Shown: positions 23,481 to 48,049 of the stretch, piece after piece | How positions within the stretch are numbered: the stretch's first letter is position 1 | Layout of the letters: each line of letters starts with the position of its first letter | Assembly (NCBI GenBank): GCA_009741485.1 | Contig: CM019236.1 | Span: 45,831,301-45,895,300 of the forward strand | Reading direction: 5' to 3' | DNA: 64,000 nucleotides | Origin: Malurus cyaneus samueli | Taxonomy: Eukaryota; Chordata; Aves; Passeriformes; Maluridae | Program-made: the position numbers and the translations under genes | Notes under the pieces: model-generated | The model's database searches: none | Seen by the model: the letters and a program-made list of their open reading frames with translations, nothing else | What the model was told of the DNA's origin: nothing

Positions 23481-26400
23481 TCCTGGGCAGGGCTGCTCAG
23501 GATCCTCGGCGTGGCCGAGCTGCTGCTGGGTGCCGCCGTCTTCGCCTGTGTCACCGCCTACGTGCACAAGGACAACGAGTGGTACAACATGTTCGGGTAC
23601 TCGCAGCCCTATGGATACGGAGCGGGCAGCGCCTACGGGGGATACTCTTACAGCGGCCCCAAAACCCCTTTCATCCTGGTGGTGGCGGGAATGGCGTGGA
23701 TCGTCACCATAGTGCTGCTCGTGCTTGGCATGTCCATGTACTACCGGACTATCCTCCTCGATTCCAACTGGTGGCCTCTGACCGAGTTTGGGATCAATGT
23801 GGCCTTGTTCTTCCTGTACATGTCCGCTGCCATCGTGTACGTCAATGATACCAACCGAGGTGGGCTCTGCTATTACCAGCTGTTTAAGACGCCGATAAAT
23901 GCGTCTTTTTGCCGTGTGGAGGGAGGTCAGACTGCAGGAATCATCTTCTTGTTTGTCACGGTGATCATGTATCTAATCAGTGCGGTGGTTTGTCTAAAGT
24001 TATGGAGGCACGAAGGGGCCAGGAGGCACAGGGAATTAATGGAACAGGAGGTAAGTCATTAGGTATCACTTTCTGTTTGCCGGGTGCCACATGGTGGGGA
24101 GCACTTGTAAGATCTCACCATGGTGTAGATGGAGTCCAATCAAGTGTCGTCTCGCAGCAGGTCCATAGTCTTGAGGCTGAATTTTAACCTCTCGTACAGT
24201 ATTAGAAATCACCGAATTAAAGGCGTTTTTAAGATATCCAATCCAAAGTCTTGGACACTTTTTTTTTTTTTTGTTTATAATTCACCTTGAGTAAGGACCT
24301 GGCACTGTTCTCTTTGTAATACTGGTCTCTCTTCCTGAGTCAGCTGATCAACTACTTCCTAGTGTGTATTTTCCAAACAAAGGAAGAAACGAACAATGTT
24401 CATCTGTTCAGCAGGGTTAGGTGGCTTAAAGCCACCTAGCATTTATTTGAAAATTCTGCTTTCAGCACATCAAGTGCTAGTCTGAATAACCCTAAGAGTG
24501 TAAAATACTTATTTTCACTTTGCAAGCAAAACTAGAAGCAACTTCTTCATCCCTTTTCAGCTTTCCTTACAATAGTTATCACTAAATAATAGTAATAACT
24601 GCATTGGCTAGGTTTTGGTGTCTCAAATTTCAGTCAGCCTCATCTCTTTCATGTCAAATATTTTGTCTGATTGCTGGCCTTGCCCATTCTAGGAGCATTC
24701 AATATTTGCATGGTTAATGATAAACTGTAACTGTAGAGATTTAACACTTACCTAGAGAGTTCAAAGTAAAACTTCTTTCATTTGAAAAATATCACCAAAA
24801 AAAGTTTTAAAAATGAGTAAGACTTAATATAGCATGAAAATTTATGCGTGTGAAATGCACATTAGCCTAACTTAAGGAGAGGTCAGCGTTTAAATTAGTT
24901 TAAAAGGAGAAAGAGAGTTTAAAGTTTCATATCCTCTGCTCTATGATTGTCTGATTTTGTAGCATTTTCATTTAAGATTGGTTTGCAATCCACCATCTTG
25001 GATAAAACTGACACTTTCCTTTTGAAAAGTACATTATCATTTTCTTCAGTAAAAGTTTTTAAACCAGCTGGTCTTACATCCTGCAAGAATGAGGTGATTG
25101 CCACAAGGTATTCATTCTTCCCTGCTGGTATCCGAGTTCTTTTAGTCCAGTTACTAAACATTTCTAAAGGGAATATTTTAGTACTAGAGGTTAGACTCTG
25201 GAGAGTGCTGTGCAAAATAGCTGCAGGTTGAGCTATTGGTTAGTGCACTGCTGTGTGTTTTAGGCAATTAATTAGGCTGCAGAATGTTAGTGAGTTAACC
25301 TGGGCTGGAATGTGAAATAATAGAGGAGCTTGGAAAGCTGATGGAGTATTTCCTGCAAGCTGTTTCTTACAGCTGTGCTCTGGAAGTCCTGTTGTTCTGG
25401 GGTCTGGGTGGTTGTTTTCCCACCACTGTTCTTAAGCACTCCTTAAATCAGTGGATCTGAAAATATTCATTATGCTAAATTTCTTCATACCGAAATATAA
25501 ATGTAATTTTCTGTACAGTATGATTTCAAAATGTTTAAATTTAGGAGTCTGTGTTTTTGCATTTTATTTGTGCTGAAAATAAAACATATTTCTTCCCCTT
25601 TTATTTTGACAGATGAAAACACAGTCGTCTTTTCCAGAAAAGAAGGTAGGAAATAGGAATTTCTATTTCTGTTTACTGGTAATCCCAAATGGTTATTCTT
25701 TTCCTTGTGACTACTTTGACTGATTTATTTATTTACTTATTTGACTTGGAAGAGATTTGGTTTAGTTTTTTAAGTTAGTTCAGATAGTGTTCTTCTGCCT
25801 AGAAGATTCAAAAGCTTCTTGTAGAGAAGTTACTTCTAGTTAGGCTAGGTTATAAAATTGTAAAATAGCCTATGTGATGGTCGCCTCTCTATGTGCTCTT
25901 GCCCTTTCTTAGGAGGTGACACATTCTGTAGCATTTACCACAGAGTTTGGCAGACATGACTAAAACAGCAGGCTGGCTGATGCATGATGGTTTTTAGACT
26001 CTTTCTTCCTGGCTGTGTGATTAATTTGCAGGAGAGCCAGCAGAATCACGGTGTAGATGCTGTGTGAGTTGAGCTTCTTCCTCACTCTCTGAGACTGCTC
26101 CAAAGACCCTCTTGCCAGTTTTAAAGCATCAGGAGTGTTAGTGTTTCAGCCACGCAAAGTGTCATTGCATGCACTGCTAGGATTCTGTATCCCACAGAAA
26201 TTACGGTTTATTAATTTCAGTCTTAAATGTCTCCTGTTGTCACTGTGAATTTCCTACCACTGTTTTCTCTGTTGATTCAGTACTGCATGAGGATCCTTTT
26301 AATTGTGTTCCAACAAGATTGCTCATGTTCTTATTTCTGGATCAAGGGATGAATTATGTGATAGTAAACAAGGACAAAAGGGAACTCCAGAGAATGGAAT

Positions 26401-29172
26401 GATTCCAGTTTCATTCACAAATTAAATTAATCATGACAGAAGCTTCCTTACACTATTTTTTTTAAGAAATGCAAACAATTTTTTTCAAACTTCAAGAAGT
26501 ATTTATCAGTGGAAAAATACCATGAGAAAAATTAATGTAACTCATTACCAATTTTCCAGCTGCAGTAAGAGTTGTAAGAAGTATCTGTGATTTGCTTCTA
26601 CTGCTGTTCAATAATTGTATCTCTGTCTTCAAGCAAGTTGCGTATTCTGTGGTTTATGTAAAACTGACTTCTTAAAAAAAAACTATTTTTCTTTTATAAC
26701 AGTATGAAAATGATGACAGACAAAGAGAAGAAGTCAGTTACAGACAACTCAAGTCACTGGAAAGAAAACCAGAGCTACTTAATGGTCATATACCTGCAGG
26801 CCACATTCCTAAACCTATTGTGATGCCAGACTACTTAGCGTAAGTGGCTTAACTTTGATGAGCCAGCTTAGTGGAGGATACTTGAATAATATTCTTCACT
26901 CTGCATTTCTCCTGTATGCACTTCCCTCCCATGCATGTGCTCTGAACTCATAATTGTGTGTTAATGTTAAAAGAGTAGAGGATGGGGCTGGTTTCAGTGG
27001 CATAAGACCTGTAACTATAAATAAGGAATCTTGATTAAAGAAACAAACCCACACGAACCTCAACTATTAAAGCAGAATGTCATAATCTGCCAAAGGAACA
27101 GAAGTCCACCAGACGGATATTAGAGGAAAAAAAGAAAATAAATAGGAAAATTGCTTTTTTAGGCCTTGAAATTTGAATACTCTTATACCTTCTAAGTGTT
27201 AAATCTTTAACATGCTACCTTTTTAAAGGGTAGACCTTTCCAAGTATGGTATCATAAATTTATTTTCATAGTATTTGCTATAGGGCACAAATAGAAACAA
27301 GAGAGGTTTCCCCTGACTATTAGGAAAATATTTTTCTCTGTGAGGGTTTGTACAGGTTTCTCAGAGCGACTGAGACTCTGTGCTTGGAGATACAAAAAGC
27401 TGCCTGGACATAGTTGTGGTCTAAGTATTTCTGATGGTGCAGGAAGTCAGATCATATAACCTCCAGATGTCTCTTACAACCCCAACTATATTATAATTAT
27501 TTTGTGATTTTAATGCTTTACAGATGTGCAAACTTCAGCAGGTTATGAGATTAGCAGAAAATACAGAAACACACTGTCAAGCTAAAGACTCAAAATGTTT
27601 GTTAGTAAGTCCTGTCTCTAAAACTTCATAATTTATTTTTTTCAGGAAATACCCTGTAATTCAAACAAATGAAATGAGAGACCGGTACAAAGCGGTATTC
27701 AATGACCAGTTTGCTGAGTATAAAGAACTGTCTGCAGAAGTTCATGCTGTATTAAAAAAGTTTAATGAGCTGGATGCATTGCTGAAACAGCTTCCACACC
27801 ATCCTGAAAGCATATATGTAAGTACCTGTGGAATGGGCTCATGGAAAACAGTGGTTTTAGGTGCTATTAGGCAGCTGTCTTCAGCTGTGGCACAATGTCT
27901 TCTAATGCTGGCAGTGGCTTGGTGGGAGAGGAAGTTTCCCTGTGGATGTTACATCTTTTCTGGTCATTAATTAAGGATACCAAGGTGCAGTTGAGTCATA
28001 TACATGTTTTTCAGTGTTTCCTTGTTTCTTTGTTTCATAATAGTAGCTTTTAAGTTTTAGTGAGTCACAGTTGATGTATTTTCACTATTCCTCAAATACA
28101 AAATTTACAGCTGAAACGTTACAACCACAAGATATTGATCAAATGAGAATTCTGATGAGTATCTAGTAGAATTTACATAAAGATATGGAGCACACTCAAA
28201 GTTTAAATATCTGTGGTTTTTCATTAGGAACAGGAAAGGATATCAAAAGTTCTTCAAGAATACAAGAAGAAGAAAAACGTAAGTGTTTTTAGATTTACAT
28301 TGCTATTTAATGATTAACAAAGAGAATGTAAATAGCCAATACTTCTGACACTTGGCAGAATTCAGTATCTCAGGGTATCTGTAGCTGCTACAGTGCTTTG
28401 TGTATCTTGCCTTCAAAAACTTTGGCAAAGTTAGGACACAACCCATACATTCGTGCCAACAACCAGTTTTGAGAATAATGATTCCAAGTAGCCAGAATGT
28501 GAGAAAAAAACCCAAACCACAAGCCAGCAGCATTTAAGGATTTTTGGAGAATGTGCCTCATCTCTTAGCCTTCTGCACTCAGAAGACTGATTTAGTCATA
28601 TTCACTGACTGACACAGCCAACAGATAAAACCAGGAAACATAGTCTTACCCTTGAAAAAAAGTTCCCTATTTTTTGAGGCATAGAATTTTTACTCTCTAG
28701 AAGTAATTGTCAGTATAATCCAAGGAGTTTCTCTTTGTAATTTTTACATGCAAGGAGAAAATGTGTATCTGTGTTCCATTAAAAATTTCATGCATTACAA
28801 ATACACCTTTTCTTTGTGGAATTCAGAGTTTGTGTCTATGTTAGTTAAACTTCATTGCGTTTTTGGGGGTATTTATTACCCATACTGCATATATCTGTAT
28901 AAAATGTACATTATGTAAGAGGATGTCATTTTTGTTTACAGATTTCTGTTTGAAAACATCTCTGTTTACTAAGTAACTACAGCATATAAAAGCAGAATAT
29001 CTTCTGGCCTTTCATGAAGGAAGGGGAAACAGCAAATAAGAAAGGGCCAGGGAAAAAGAGTGCATTTCTGGAGAAAAAGGAGCGTTGTGAATATCTGAAG
29101 AATAAGCTTTCTCACATAAAACAACGAATTCAGGACTATGATAAAGTTATGAATTGGAACATAGAAACTTAG
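22987..29172 (+). CDS. MARVELD2: MARVELD2 (tricellulin), tricellular tight-junction protein
   Basis: Coding exons: about 22987-24050, 25613-25645, 26703-26839, 27646-27817, 28228-28278, and a last exon ending with TAG at 29172. The first exon encodes the MARVEL domain: four membrane spans (starts [40 protein letters not shown]) and a Tyr/Gly-rich first extracellular loop. Later exons encode the cytoplasmic occludin/ELL coiled-coil domain ([31 protein letters not shown]). The protein seals three-cell contacts in epithelia and is needed for hearing in mammals. It is tricellulin rather than occludin because the membrane segments ([18 protein letters not shown]) and tail match tricellulin. The N-terminal disordered part has an apparent one-base deletion near 23147-23153. 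The start at 22987 (ATGTCG) is the likeliest ATG but lies upstream of that shift. The last acceptor is uncertain. Confidence 0.9.
24051..25612 (+). other. MARVELD2 intron after the first coding exon
   Basis: It begins GTAAGT and ends ttttgacAG. A T-rich run lies at about 24259-24271. No other gene or repeat was recognised. Confidence 0.75.
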
Positions 29173-31040
29173 CTATGCCTTCACTTTGTGGATGCTATGT
29201 TCTATTTTTTAAATCGATGTGCATATTTTAACCTATTTATTTACTCATTGAACAGTACACTTATGGGGATTACTTAATCACTGTCATATATTTAGATGAT
29301 GTACATTACTGATAGGTTTTGTATGTAGATCCAATTGTAATTGAAGTTATAAGTTAGGAAACCTCTTATCACATTCTGCTTTCATTAGTGTGAATCCTTA
29401 GCCTCTTAATATGAATACTTCAGTTGAAAATACTTCATCTGCAAACTTGCAAAGCCTGCCAGAGAAAGCAGTTTCTAAATACCTTGTGGAAAGTTTGCGC
29501 AGAAATGCTGTTAACAATTTTGGATTTTATTTGTATGTGACATCTTGGTGATACCACAAAGAGCTGAGCTGTTCTTTGTGTCTGGGGTTTGATGAACTGC
29601 CTAATTGTATTGAGTAATTTGGGCAATTCAGAAGCTAGTTTAATAAGAATTTTTGTATTCTATTTCCAAATGCTGTATGTTATGCCAGAAATTATTTTGA
29701 ATTTTGCCCAACAAGAGATGAAAAATAGCTTCTTATTTAAGCATCTGGGGGAGGGGGACTTGGATTTGCTTTTTTTATTGCCCTCTTCAGACATGATGCA
29801 ACAAATCTATATTTGGTCTTAAAGGAATACAGGTACAGGGTGAGATATATTAATGTTCTATTAGTGTTGCTATAGATTGCTGTGCTCTGGTCACTTTCCT
29901 GGGTCTTGCTGTTAGGAGTACATGTGTTTAAGGGCAAAACACTTCACTCTTCATCAGCAAATAACAGGACTAAAATTTTTGTCTAGGCAACAGCTGTTTG
30001 TGAACTTGGCATTCAGTGAGTAAGGACAGCAAAATGAATTCTTATTCAAAGTATAAATTGTTAGTATCTTCTATAAGGCCAGGTAGAATGTTCTTTAAAA
30101 CCTTTCCAGAGCATATTTGCATAAATTCAATATATATTTTTATATTTTCTTGGGGATATTATCCTGGGGATAGGTTTGTACATGCAGGTATTTTCATAAG
30201 CCAGTAAATTTTCTCTTTGTATCCTTTTTCTTATCTTTATTAATTATTTTTATTTACTGAAATTTTTAGAAGCATTGACAGTTCCTTTGTACAGTTTTCT
30301 ACGATTGCAATTTATCTGTTCTGAAATAAGTTTTTTAATATGAAAAAGCCCCACCAGTGTAGCCATGTTACTTTATTGCTTATAAAGACATTTTGTTAGA
30401 AAAAGGTGCTCTGATTATGGTTATTGCAGATTTTTGTTGGTGATTTTTTTTTTCTTTGAAAGAAAGTTTTTGACTTCTGCCTTAATTAGAAGGAGCAATA
30501 TCAGAAAGGCCATTTCCAGTTTAGAATGGTTATGGTACTACTACCTCTGCTCTTCACTAGTGGAAACATATTAACATACCTCACTCAGCCCTTCTGGTTT
30601 TTCAGCCCTTATAATTCACACTGCAGCCCTGATGGCCACACACCCACTTTCATATTTATAAAATTGACATTCCGATTTTATCAGCCACTTAATTCTGAGA
30701 GCTTTAGTGGATGAAGTAAATAGCGCACGATGCCATGGGAACACTGAGAGAATTTGAAAACTTGGCACCTCTTCATTTCAAATCTTTCAATCTTGTCTAC
30801 CTGGAAGGTGCCTCTGTATTTTCATAATTCTGAGAACAGATGACAAGCCAGTACCATGCCTTGGTCTCATTTCAGTGCCTCTCTCTTTTGTTCTGGTTTC
30901 TATTAATTTTAAAGGGGAAGGCTCTCTTCCTTGTAAAGAACATGGGCCAATTTTTTGTACTTCTTGTGCTGAATACTTGTTAAATTGTTATTTGTAAGAC
31001 AAGTATTTGTCCAAATCTCCACAATCTGAATAAATAATCT
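29173..31040 (+). other. MARVELD2: MARVELD2 3' UTR (probable)
   Basis: AT-rich sequence after the stop. A good poly(A) signal AATAAA lies at 31029-31034, giving a 3' UTR of up to about 1.9 kb if no earlier site is used. No independent coding frame is convincing here. Confidence 0.5.
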
Positions 31041-33500
31041 CTCACTGTACACCTAGGTTTCTCATTTTTTTCTCAGGGCGAGTTCCAGACATTGCATCAG
31101 TAACAGAAGAAGATTAAATGCCATTTTGAGGACCAGGTGCTGTTCATAAAGTGCTGACAATAAACTGACCAATTTTTTTTTTTGGGAGATTCACAGTCTG
31201 CACCCTTAATAGGTCTTCTTTCTGCAGGACAGCAAAATCCATTTCCAGGCTCATTTTGACAGTGGTCTGAGTTTCAGTCTTTGAGAAACCAGCTCCTGGT
31301 CCTTCAGACAGCGTCTGCATAGCCTGTGTAGAACCATCATGCTTCTCCTTTCCTGCAAAGTTTCCAACAAATGGTTGGGAAAAGGGAATGCCATACCTGT
31401 GGAATGAGGAAATTAAGTGGAAACATCCATATGTGGATTCTCTTATGTTTCCCTGCAAGATGCCATGGGAGTGGCCAAGTAGATTTTCCAAATGTTGGGA
31501 AGAGAATCTGAGAGAGAAATATTCCCTTCTACCCACCTTTTGAGTTCAAAACAGGGTAAGTGTAGAGCACGACAGAAGTTACCATCCCAAGATATGCAGG
31601 CCATGCTAAGGCTGCAGCAATGTTTTGCAAACATTGCAGTAAATCAGTTGCTCAGAATGGCTAAAACACTTCTGGTGCATTCAGTCTCTCTGCTGGTTTT
31701 GTTCTTACCTACCAAAGGAGACCCTTACAAAAGGGTCTCATCAACAATGTGACAGACATGCTGAAGAAAAATGACTAGTCTAAGATGAGTTGAACATTTT
31801 AATCTCTCAGAGAAATTAATGAAATTAGAATTAATGGCTGGGAGCTGAGGCAAGTTGGAGCAAGACACAAATTAAGAGGAAAGTGAGGGAGAATCCCTCA
31901 ATTTGAGTTACTGTCAGAACTATCAAGGAAAGTGGTCTCTTGATACCCTTAAAGAATACAAGGTATGCTGCAGACAAAACAGAATTTTTTAGATTATTAT
32001 CACCCTAGTCTGTTTGTGCAGTCCCTCTAGGCTCAGCTCTGAAAATACACACTTTTTCATGTACGTGTAAACAATCTGCTATGTGGTCTTACTAGTGTGA
32101 CTGGGTTTTTGCAGAAGTTAGTTAACATATATATGAATCACCAAGGAATACTGCCCTACATCTGTGAGCGTTATTTTAGTTACAGCCTGTCCTCAAACAC
32201 CGTATATAACGAGAAGTTTTATCCTTCAGTCTTCCTTTTGAAAATGCTTGCCTGGCCCCACAGATCTACAAAGCAAGATACTGAAGATCCTTAATATTTC
32301 TATGAATGCAATAGTTTCTAAACTGGACTTCTGTTTCTTCTTGTCTTTGTAAGCATTTGGCTATCCTCGATGAAAACAACTATGGTAAGATTGGCATACC
32401 TCTTACTAAACTGTACATCTTTTCAGGTCAGATAAAGCGGTGCCTAACGAACATACCCAAAAGTTAGTCTCACACAATAATCTGATTACTTTCATGACAG
32501 CAATTGACTACAAATACCCATGACAATGAAAAGCTTAATTATTTTGAAATTGTAAAAGAAGGTATCCAGAATGTAATTTATTAATTTCAAAATTGTGATG
32601 GGATTTCAAATACTTGTATGAACAAGTTTGACAAAATTATTGTATGTCCCATGTTCCAGTCCAGCACTGGGAAAGTCTGGCCTTGACAATAAAAAATACT
32701 TCTGTTTTGAAAGAAGTCTCAATTCTCCCTTATTTTATTAAAACTGTCAACTTGCAATCGTTTTTCATTTCAGTGTTTTATAGATTGGATGTTTTCCTTC
32801 TAAAGAAAAGATGGCATATGTTCTAATGGGAGTCAAACTAAAATTATTTCACAACTATTTCTGTTCCAAGAAACAAATCCTGACTTTTCAATGAATTCCT
32901 CTTTTCCTATCTTCAGATTGCTTTCCTTCAAAAAAAAAAAAAAAAAAAAAAATTTCCTAGCTATGCTTTAACTGAAAGCTAATTAATTTCCTCCCTCTAC
33001 ACTACTCCTGATAAATGCAGCGAAAGCTGAAGGGTACAGAATTGTTTAGTTTTTCCTCATTCCTGTTTCAAGAATTGTTACTACTGTTTACATTTGTCTT
33101 CCTCATTAATTGTCTCACTTGGATGCAGAGTGAGGCTCCTTAGAAACGGATACTCAGGAACTTTCCTGTAATTCAAGCCGTGAAGCCCAGTCTTGGCACA
33201 GTTCCACTGTATCCGGTAAAGTCTTAATTGCTCTGGAGAGCAATCAGCAATTAGCTCAGCTAGCTCTGAGCTAATCCTCACTGCGGTGCTTATGGATGGA
33301 AACTGTCGGTGACACGAGACGGATGCTCAGAATTATTTTAGGTAGACACAAAACGTAATTACGTCGTATCAAAATACTCGAAACTTCCCGGTTTTGCTCC
33401 AGGGGTGATAGATAACTGCCTTCATTAACCAGCCTAAGAGCATAATCATGTGTTAAAATCCAGTGCTTTATTCCAGGCTCCTGCGTTGTTTTATTAATTA
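31041..33500. other. Intergenic between MARVELD2 and GTF2H2
   Basis: No supported gene. It holds a 23-base poly(A) run at 32930-32952. OCLN, which lies beside MARVELD2 in mammals, is not in this gap. Confidence 0.6.
32930..32952. repeat. Poly(A) run, 23 bases
   Basis: Uninterrupted A tract in intergenic DNA, possibly an old retroposon tail. No source element was recognised upstream. Confidence 0.9.
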
Positions 33501-33519
33501 CTGAAATTGCTACAGCTAC

Positions 33520-34175
33520 TTGCAGAAGTGCCCCCCAGACCCGGGCAGTGCCCGGCGACAGGAGCGAGGGGCACCTGCCAGCGACGCCACCGCAGCCTCC
33601 ACGCCCGCCCGACTCCGTGACGCGTTTCCCCGGCGCTCCCATCCTCTCCATGACCCTACTTGGAATATTTTGGCGCTGTGGCGGAAAGCAAACGGAACGG
33701 TCCCGGAACGGTCTCTCCGCGGCGCGGGCGGCGGCCCGGGAGGGTTTGGCGCGCACCGAGGCGGAAGAGGGCGGGTCGGCGGCACGGCAGGGCCTGGGGG
33801 CGGGTGCGGGCCGCGGCTCCTCTCAGTGTTTTCGGGTCCCCTCAGAGACCCTGGGTTGCCCTTAGCCCTCCCCGTGTCCCTCGGCGCTCTTCGTGTCCTC
33901 TCTGCCCCCTCGGCTGCCTCAGGCACTTCAGCTCTCCTCAGCGCCCTTCAGACCCCTCACCCCCCCTCACACCCCCTCAGCGTCCTGGGCCCCCCTCAGA
34001 CCCTCTTTCACTTCTGTCTTCTTCCCCCAAGCCCCCTCATCACCCCTAAACCCTCTGATCTCCCCTGAGCTCCCTCATCTTCCTCAGCCCTCCGCATCTC
34101 CTCTGGTCTCCCCTGAGCCCCCCACCCCTCACAGCCCTCTCAGCGCCCCGCCAGCCGCACTGAGACCCTGCGGAC
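33520..34175 (+). promoter_or_regulatory. GTF2H2: CpG-island promoter and 5' UTR of GTF2H2
   Basis: A sharp G+C-rich, CpG-rich block precedes the GTF2H2 start codon. It contains two E2F-consensus octamers TTTGGCGC at 33669-33676 and 33745-33752, with GCGGAA ETS-like cores close by. The right part (about 33840-34140) is a C/T-rich tract of imperfect ccctca-type units, probably transcribed 5' UTR. The transcription start is not determined. Confidence 0.65.
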
Positions 34176-45190
<11,015 letters not shown>

Positions 45191-45650
45191 TGTCATATAT
45201 TTTTTAAAATGTATCTTTGTCATTCTTGCATGAATTTGTTTATTCAGCCATTGTCTTAACTGACGCATCTCTGAAAAAGAAGATAATTAGAGGATTGAAC
45301 AATGGAGTAGGTGCAAACTTTAATGATTAATGATTTTGTTACTGTTAATATATTCTTGAATTATCTGTATCTATTTTCCTTGTTCTTGTCTAAAGAGCTA
45401 TGGGGTTTTCCACCTGTTATTATAATAAGGTGTATATTTGAAAGTGATAAAACTGGTTTTTATGATAATATGGTGATTTGTCTTGGTTTCGTTACTTGTT
45501 CAAAATGAAGCCCTGGAAATACATTTTATACATCTATTGTTAGAAACTTTCGGTTTTGGTGGATTGTGAATTTCTGCAGATCAAAATACTCTTTTGCAAG
45601 AATTTAACGAACATGTTTTTGAGCAATAAATTGGTGGACATTTTGTATAT
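45191..45650 (+). other. GTF2H2: GTF2H2 3' UTR with poly(A) signal
   Basis: The signal AATAAA at 45625-45630 is the first good one after the stop codon. A T/G-rich stretch follows. This gives a 3' UTR of about 450 bases. Confidence 0.65.
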
Positions 45651-47520
45651 TAATTTCAGGTATTTTAAGTATTCACCTTGGCCTTTAGTAAGGCAGTACA
45701 GCTGTTATAACAGTGCTGAAAACACATTTTGGGTTTTCGTGGTGCTTTAACTCAAAACTAATTGAATTCTATTACTGCTGTGCCTGGAGCTGTGTGGTTT
45801 AAGTTTTTTAATAATACTTTCTTGTAGGAGGGTGAGGTTGCTGAAAGGCAAAACAGACTTGCAAAAGGGCAGGACCTGAGTTAATACAAACTATTGTTTC
45901 ACGGACTCTTCAGTGATGAAGAACTGACTTTTGGTTCTGAGGCTACATTGAATTGGCAGAACTGTACATCATCTTCTCTCCTTGACTAAACCCCTAGGGC
46001 AACAGACAGTGAGGTGGGTGGAGAAGTGTCTGTCCTTACCCGAACTTTGAAGAATAGAAATTGAGACAAATGAAACACCGCCATTCTGCAGTGTCTGTTC
46101 AAAGTGTGTTTGCAACTTGAACCAGTGAGAATTGTCATGTCCTACTCCTCAGTAAGAGGACGTTACAGGTGCAGTGTCTGAAGCTGGAAATCACATTGGG
46201 TTTTCTAACATCACCTTCTGATGACTGTAAATACATTAGTGACTCAGTTCACTCTGTGTGTATATGACTTAATTTTCAAAATGGTGAGCCTTGTTGTCAG
46301 ATTGGAAATGGCAATATATAACAACTGAATGTTAAAGCAGAAACAAGCAAAAAACCCAGACCCCTCCTCTTACATGAATTCTCTTTCTCATGCTCACCAC
46401 ATACAAACAAAGCAGGCTACTTTTCAATACTTAGAGGCAGTTCGCATTCAATTGTTAGGACTGTGCCTGCAGGCTGGATAGAGTGCAGTCATTCTCTTGT
46501 TTTGGCAGAAAACTATTCAGCATCTGCATCTCATTTTGTGCTGTGTCAAACAATCCCTATAAACCCTGTCAGATGGTTGCAGTGCCTGTTACTATGAGGT
46601 TGTCCTAAAAACTAGCAGAGAAAGGACATAGAACATTTGTTGAGGTTTAGCAGGGCATTCCAAGCCAAACTAATGCTCTGAGCATCTGGCTTTTAGATAT
46701 TCTGATGCTAGTGACATCCTCTTGAAACAGTGTTTTCTGGTAATATTTTCATCTTTGCAATCAGTATTTTCTAATGGAGAAAAGGGTGGTTGTCAGAAGA
46801 CTTCAAATCCTTCTCTTGCTAGATACCAAAATAATATAGTCCTACGTAGCTTCTATTTCTGGAAGTGAAAACTTACAATTAATTATATATATATATAAAT
46901 TTTATATATCTGTATATGTAATTTTAATATACTCCATTATCATCCTGTGGTCACAGCAATAATTTGATTTGTACTTTCCTACCCTTCTCATTGGACAAAC
47001 AGTTCAAACTAACTCGTGAAAAAACACTGCTAGGGAAATATTTCTCTGTTGTATAGACTTGCATCTGTATCCTGTGTATTTGAAGCAGCATGGAGGAAAT
47101 TTCCCCCCTCATTCTCTTTGACTGGGATTCACTGCCTCTCAAGTCTCTTTTGCTTGTGAGATGCTCCAGCTTTCTTAATTATCATTTATTTCCTTATTTA
47201 CTTACCTTGTCAGTCATTGAGGTTATTAGGAGGGCTGTGACAAAGTCTTATCCTTCTTCAAGATGTTGCATGAAAGGTTTTGGACTTAAAACATTAAAGG
47301 AAGAGACAAAATGACCAAAACATTGTCTGATGGGGTTGAGGATGCAACTGTGGCAAGATTGAGACTAGAGAGTGTGCTGCCATGTGGAGGGGAAAGGGTT
47401 TCAGAAAGGCAAGTGTCCACCCTTCCTATTTACTTTTTTTTGCAGGAATGAAAATTGCCATCTGTAATAACACTCACAGCTAATTTCCAACACTGGAACT
47501 GTTGAGAATATATTAATTAA
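45651..47520. other. Intergenic, no supported gene
   Basis: AT-rich, with a short alternating TA tract at about 46881-46900. No coding frame with family features was seen. Confidence 0.5.
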
Positions 47521-47529
47521 AATATGAGT

Positions 47530-48044
47530 AGCAGAGGACCTCACACTGGAGTAGGTGGATGCCTGAAGGAGGCTGTGACCCTGTGGAAAGTCCAGAGTGT
47601 ACCAGGCTCTGTGGCCTTCCTGGAGCAGATTTGCTGGCAGAACTTGTGACCTTGTGAGGGACTTATGCTGGAGCACCCTGTTCCTTAAGGACTGCACCCT
47701 GTGGAAGGGATCTGCACTGGAGCAGCTCTTAAAGACTGCAGTCTCCCATGTGAGGAACCCCATGCTGGAGCTCGGGAAAAGTGTGAGGAGTCCTCCCCTA
47801 AAGGGGAAGAAGCAGTAGAAACATGACGAATAAGTGTTTCTCATTAACCTACTCCAATCTGGCAAATTATTTCCCCCAATTCAAGTGTGTTTTGCCCAAC
47901 AGTAATGATGAAGAATTATTTCTCTGTCTTTATCTTGACCCACAAGATTTTCATTGTGTTTCCTCTCTCTTGTGTAGCTGAGGAGGGCTGTGGTAGAGCA
48001 GCTTTGGTGGGCACCTGTCATCTAGTGAGGGTTAACCCACCACA
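47530..48044 (+). mobile_element. Endogenous-retrovirus LTR fragment, sense
   Basis: Landmarks of another avian LTR type occur in order: ggatgcctgaaggaggctgt, tggagcagatttgctggcag, tccttaaggactgcaccctg, gtgaggagtcctcccctaaa, cttgacccacaagattttca, gctgaggagggctgtggtag, and the terminal ggttaacccaccaca. The middle carries tandem copies of a 'ctggagca...' unit. The left end is truncated or diverged. Confidence 0.7.
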
Positions 48045-48049
48045 ATCAT

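Noticed and set aside
22987..29172. Identification of the MARVEL gene as occludin
   Set aside because: Both share the MARVEL and ELL domains, but the membrane segments and tail ([21 protein letters not shown]) match tricellulin.
31144..31536. Minus-strand 130-codon open frame downstream of MARVELD2
   Set aside because: No recognisable domain, no splice or promoter context; length is plausible by chance.
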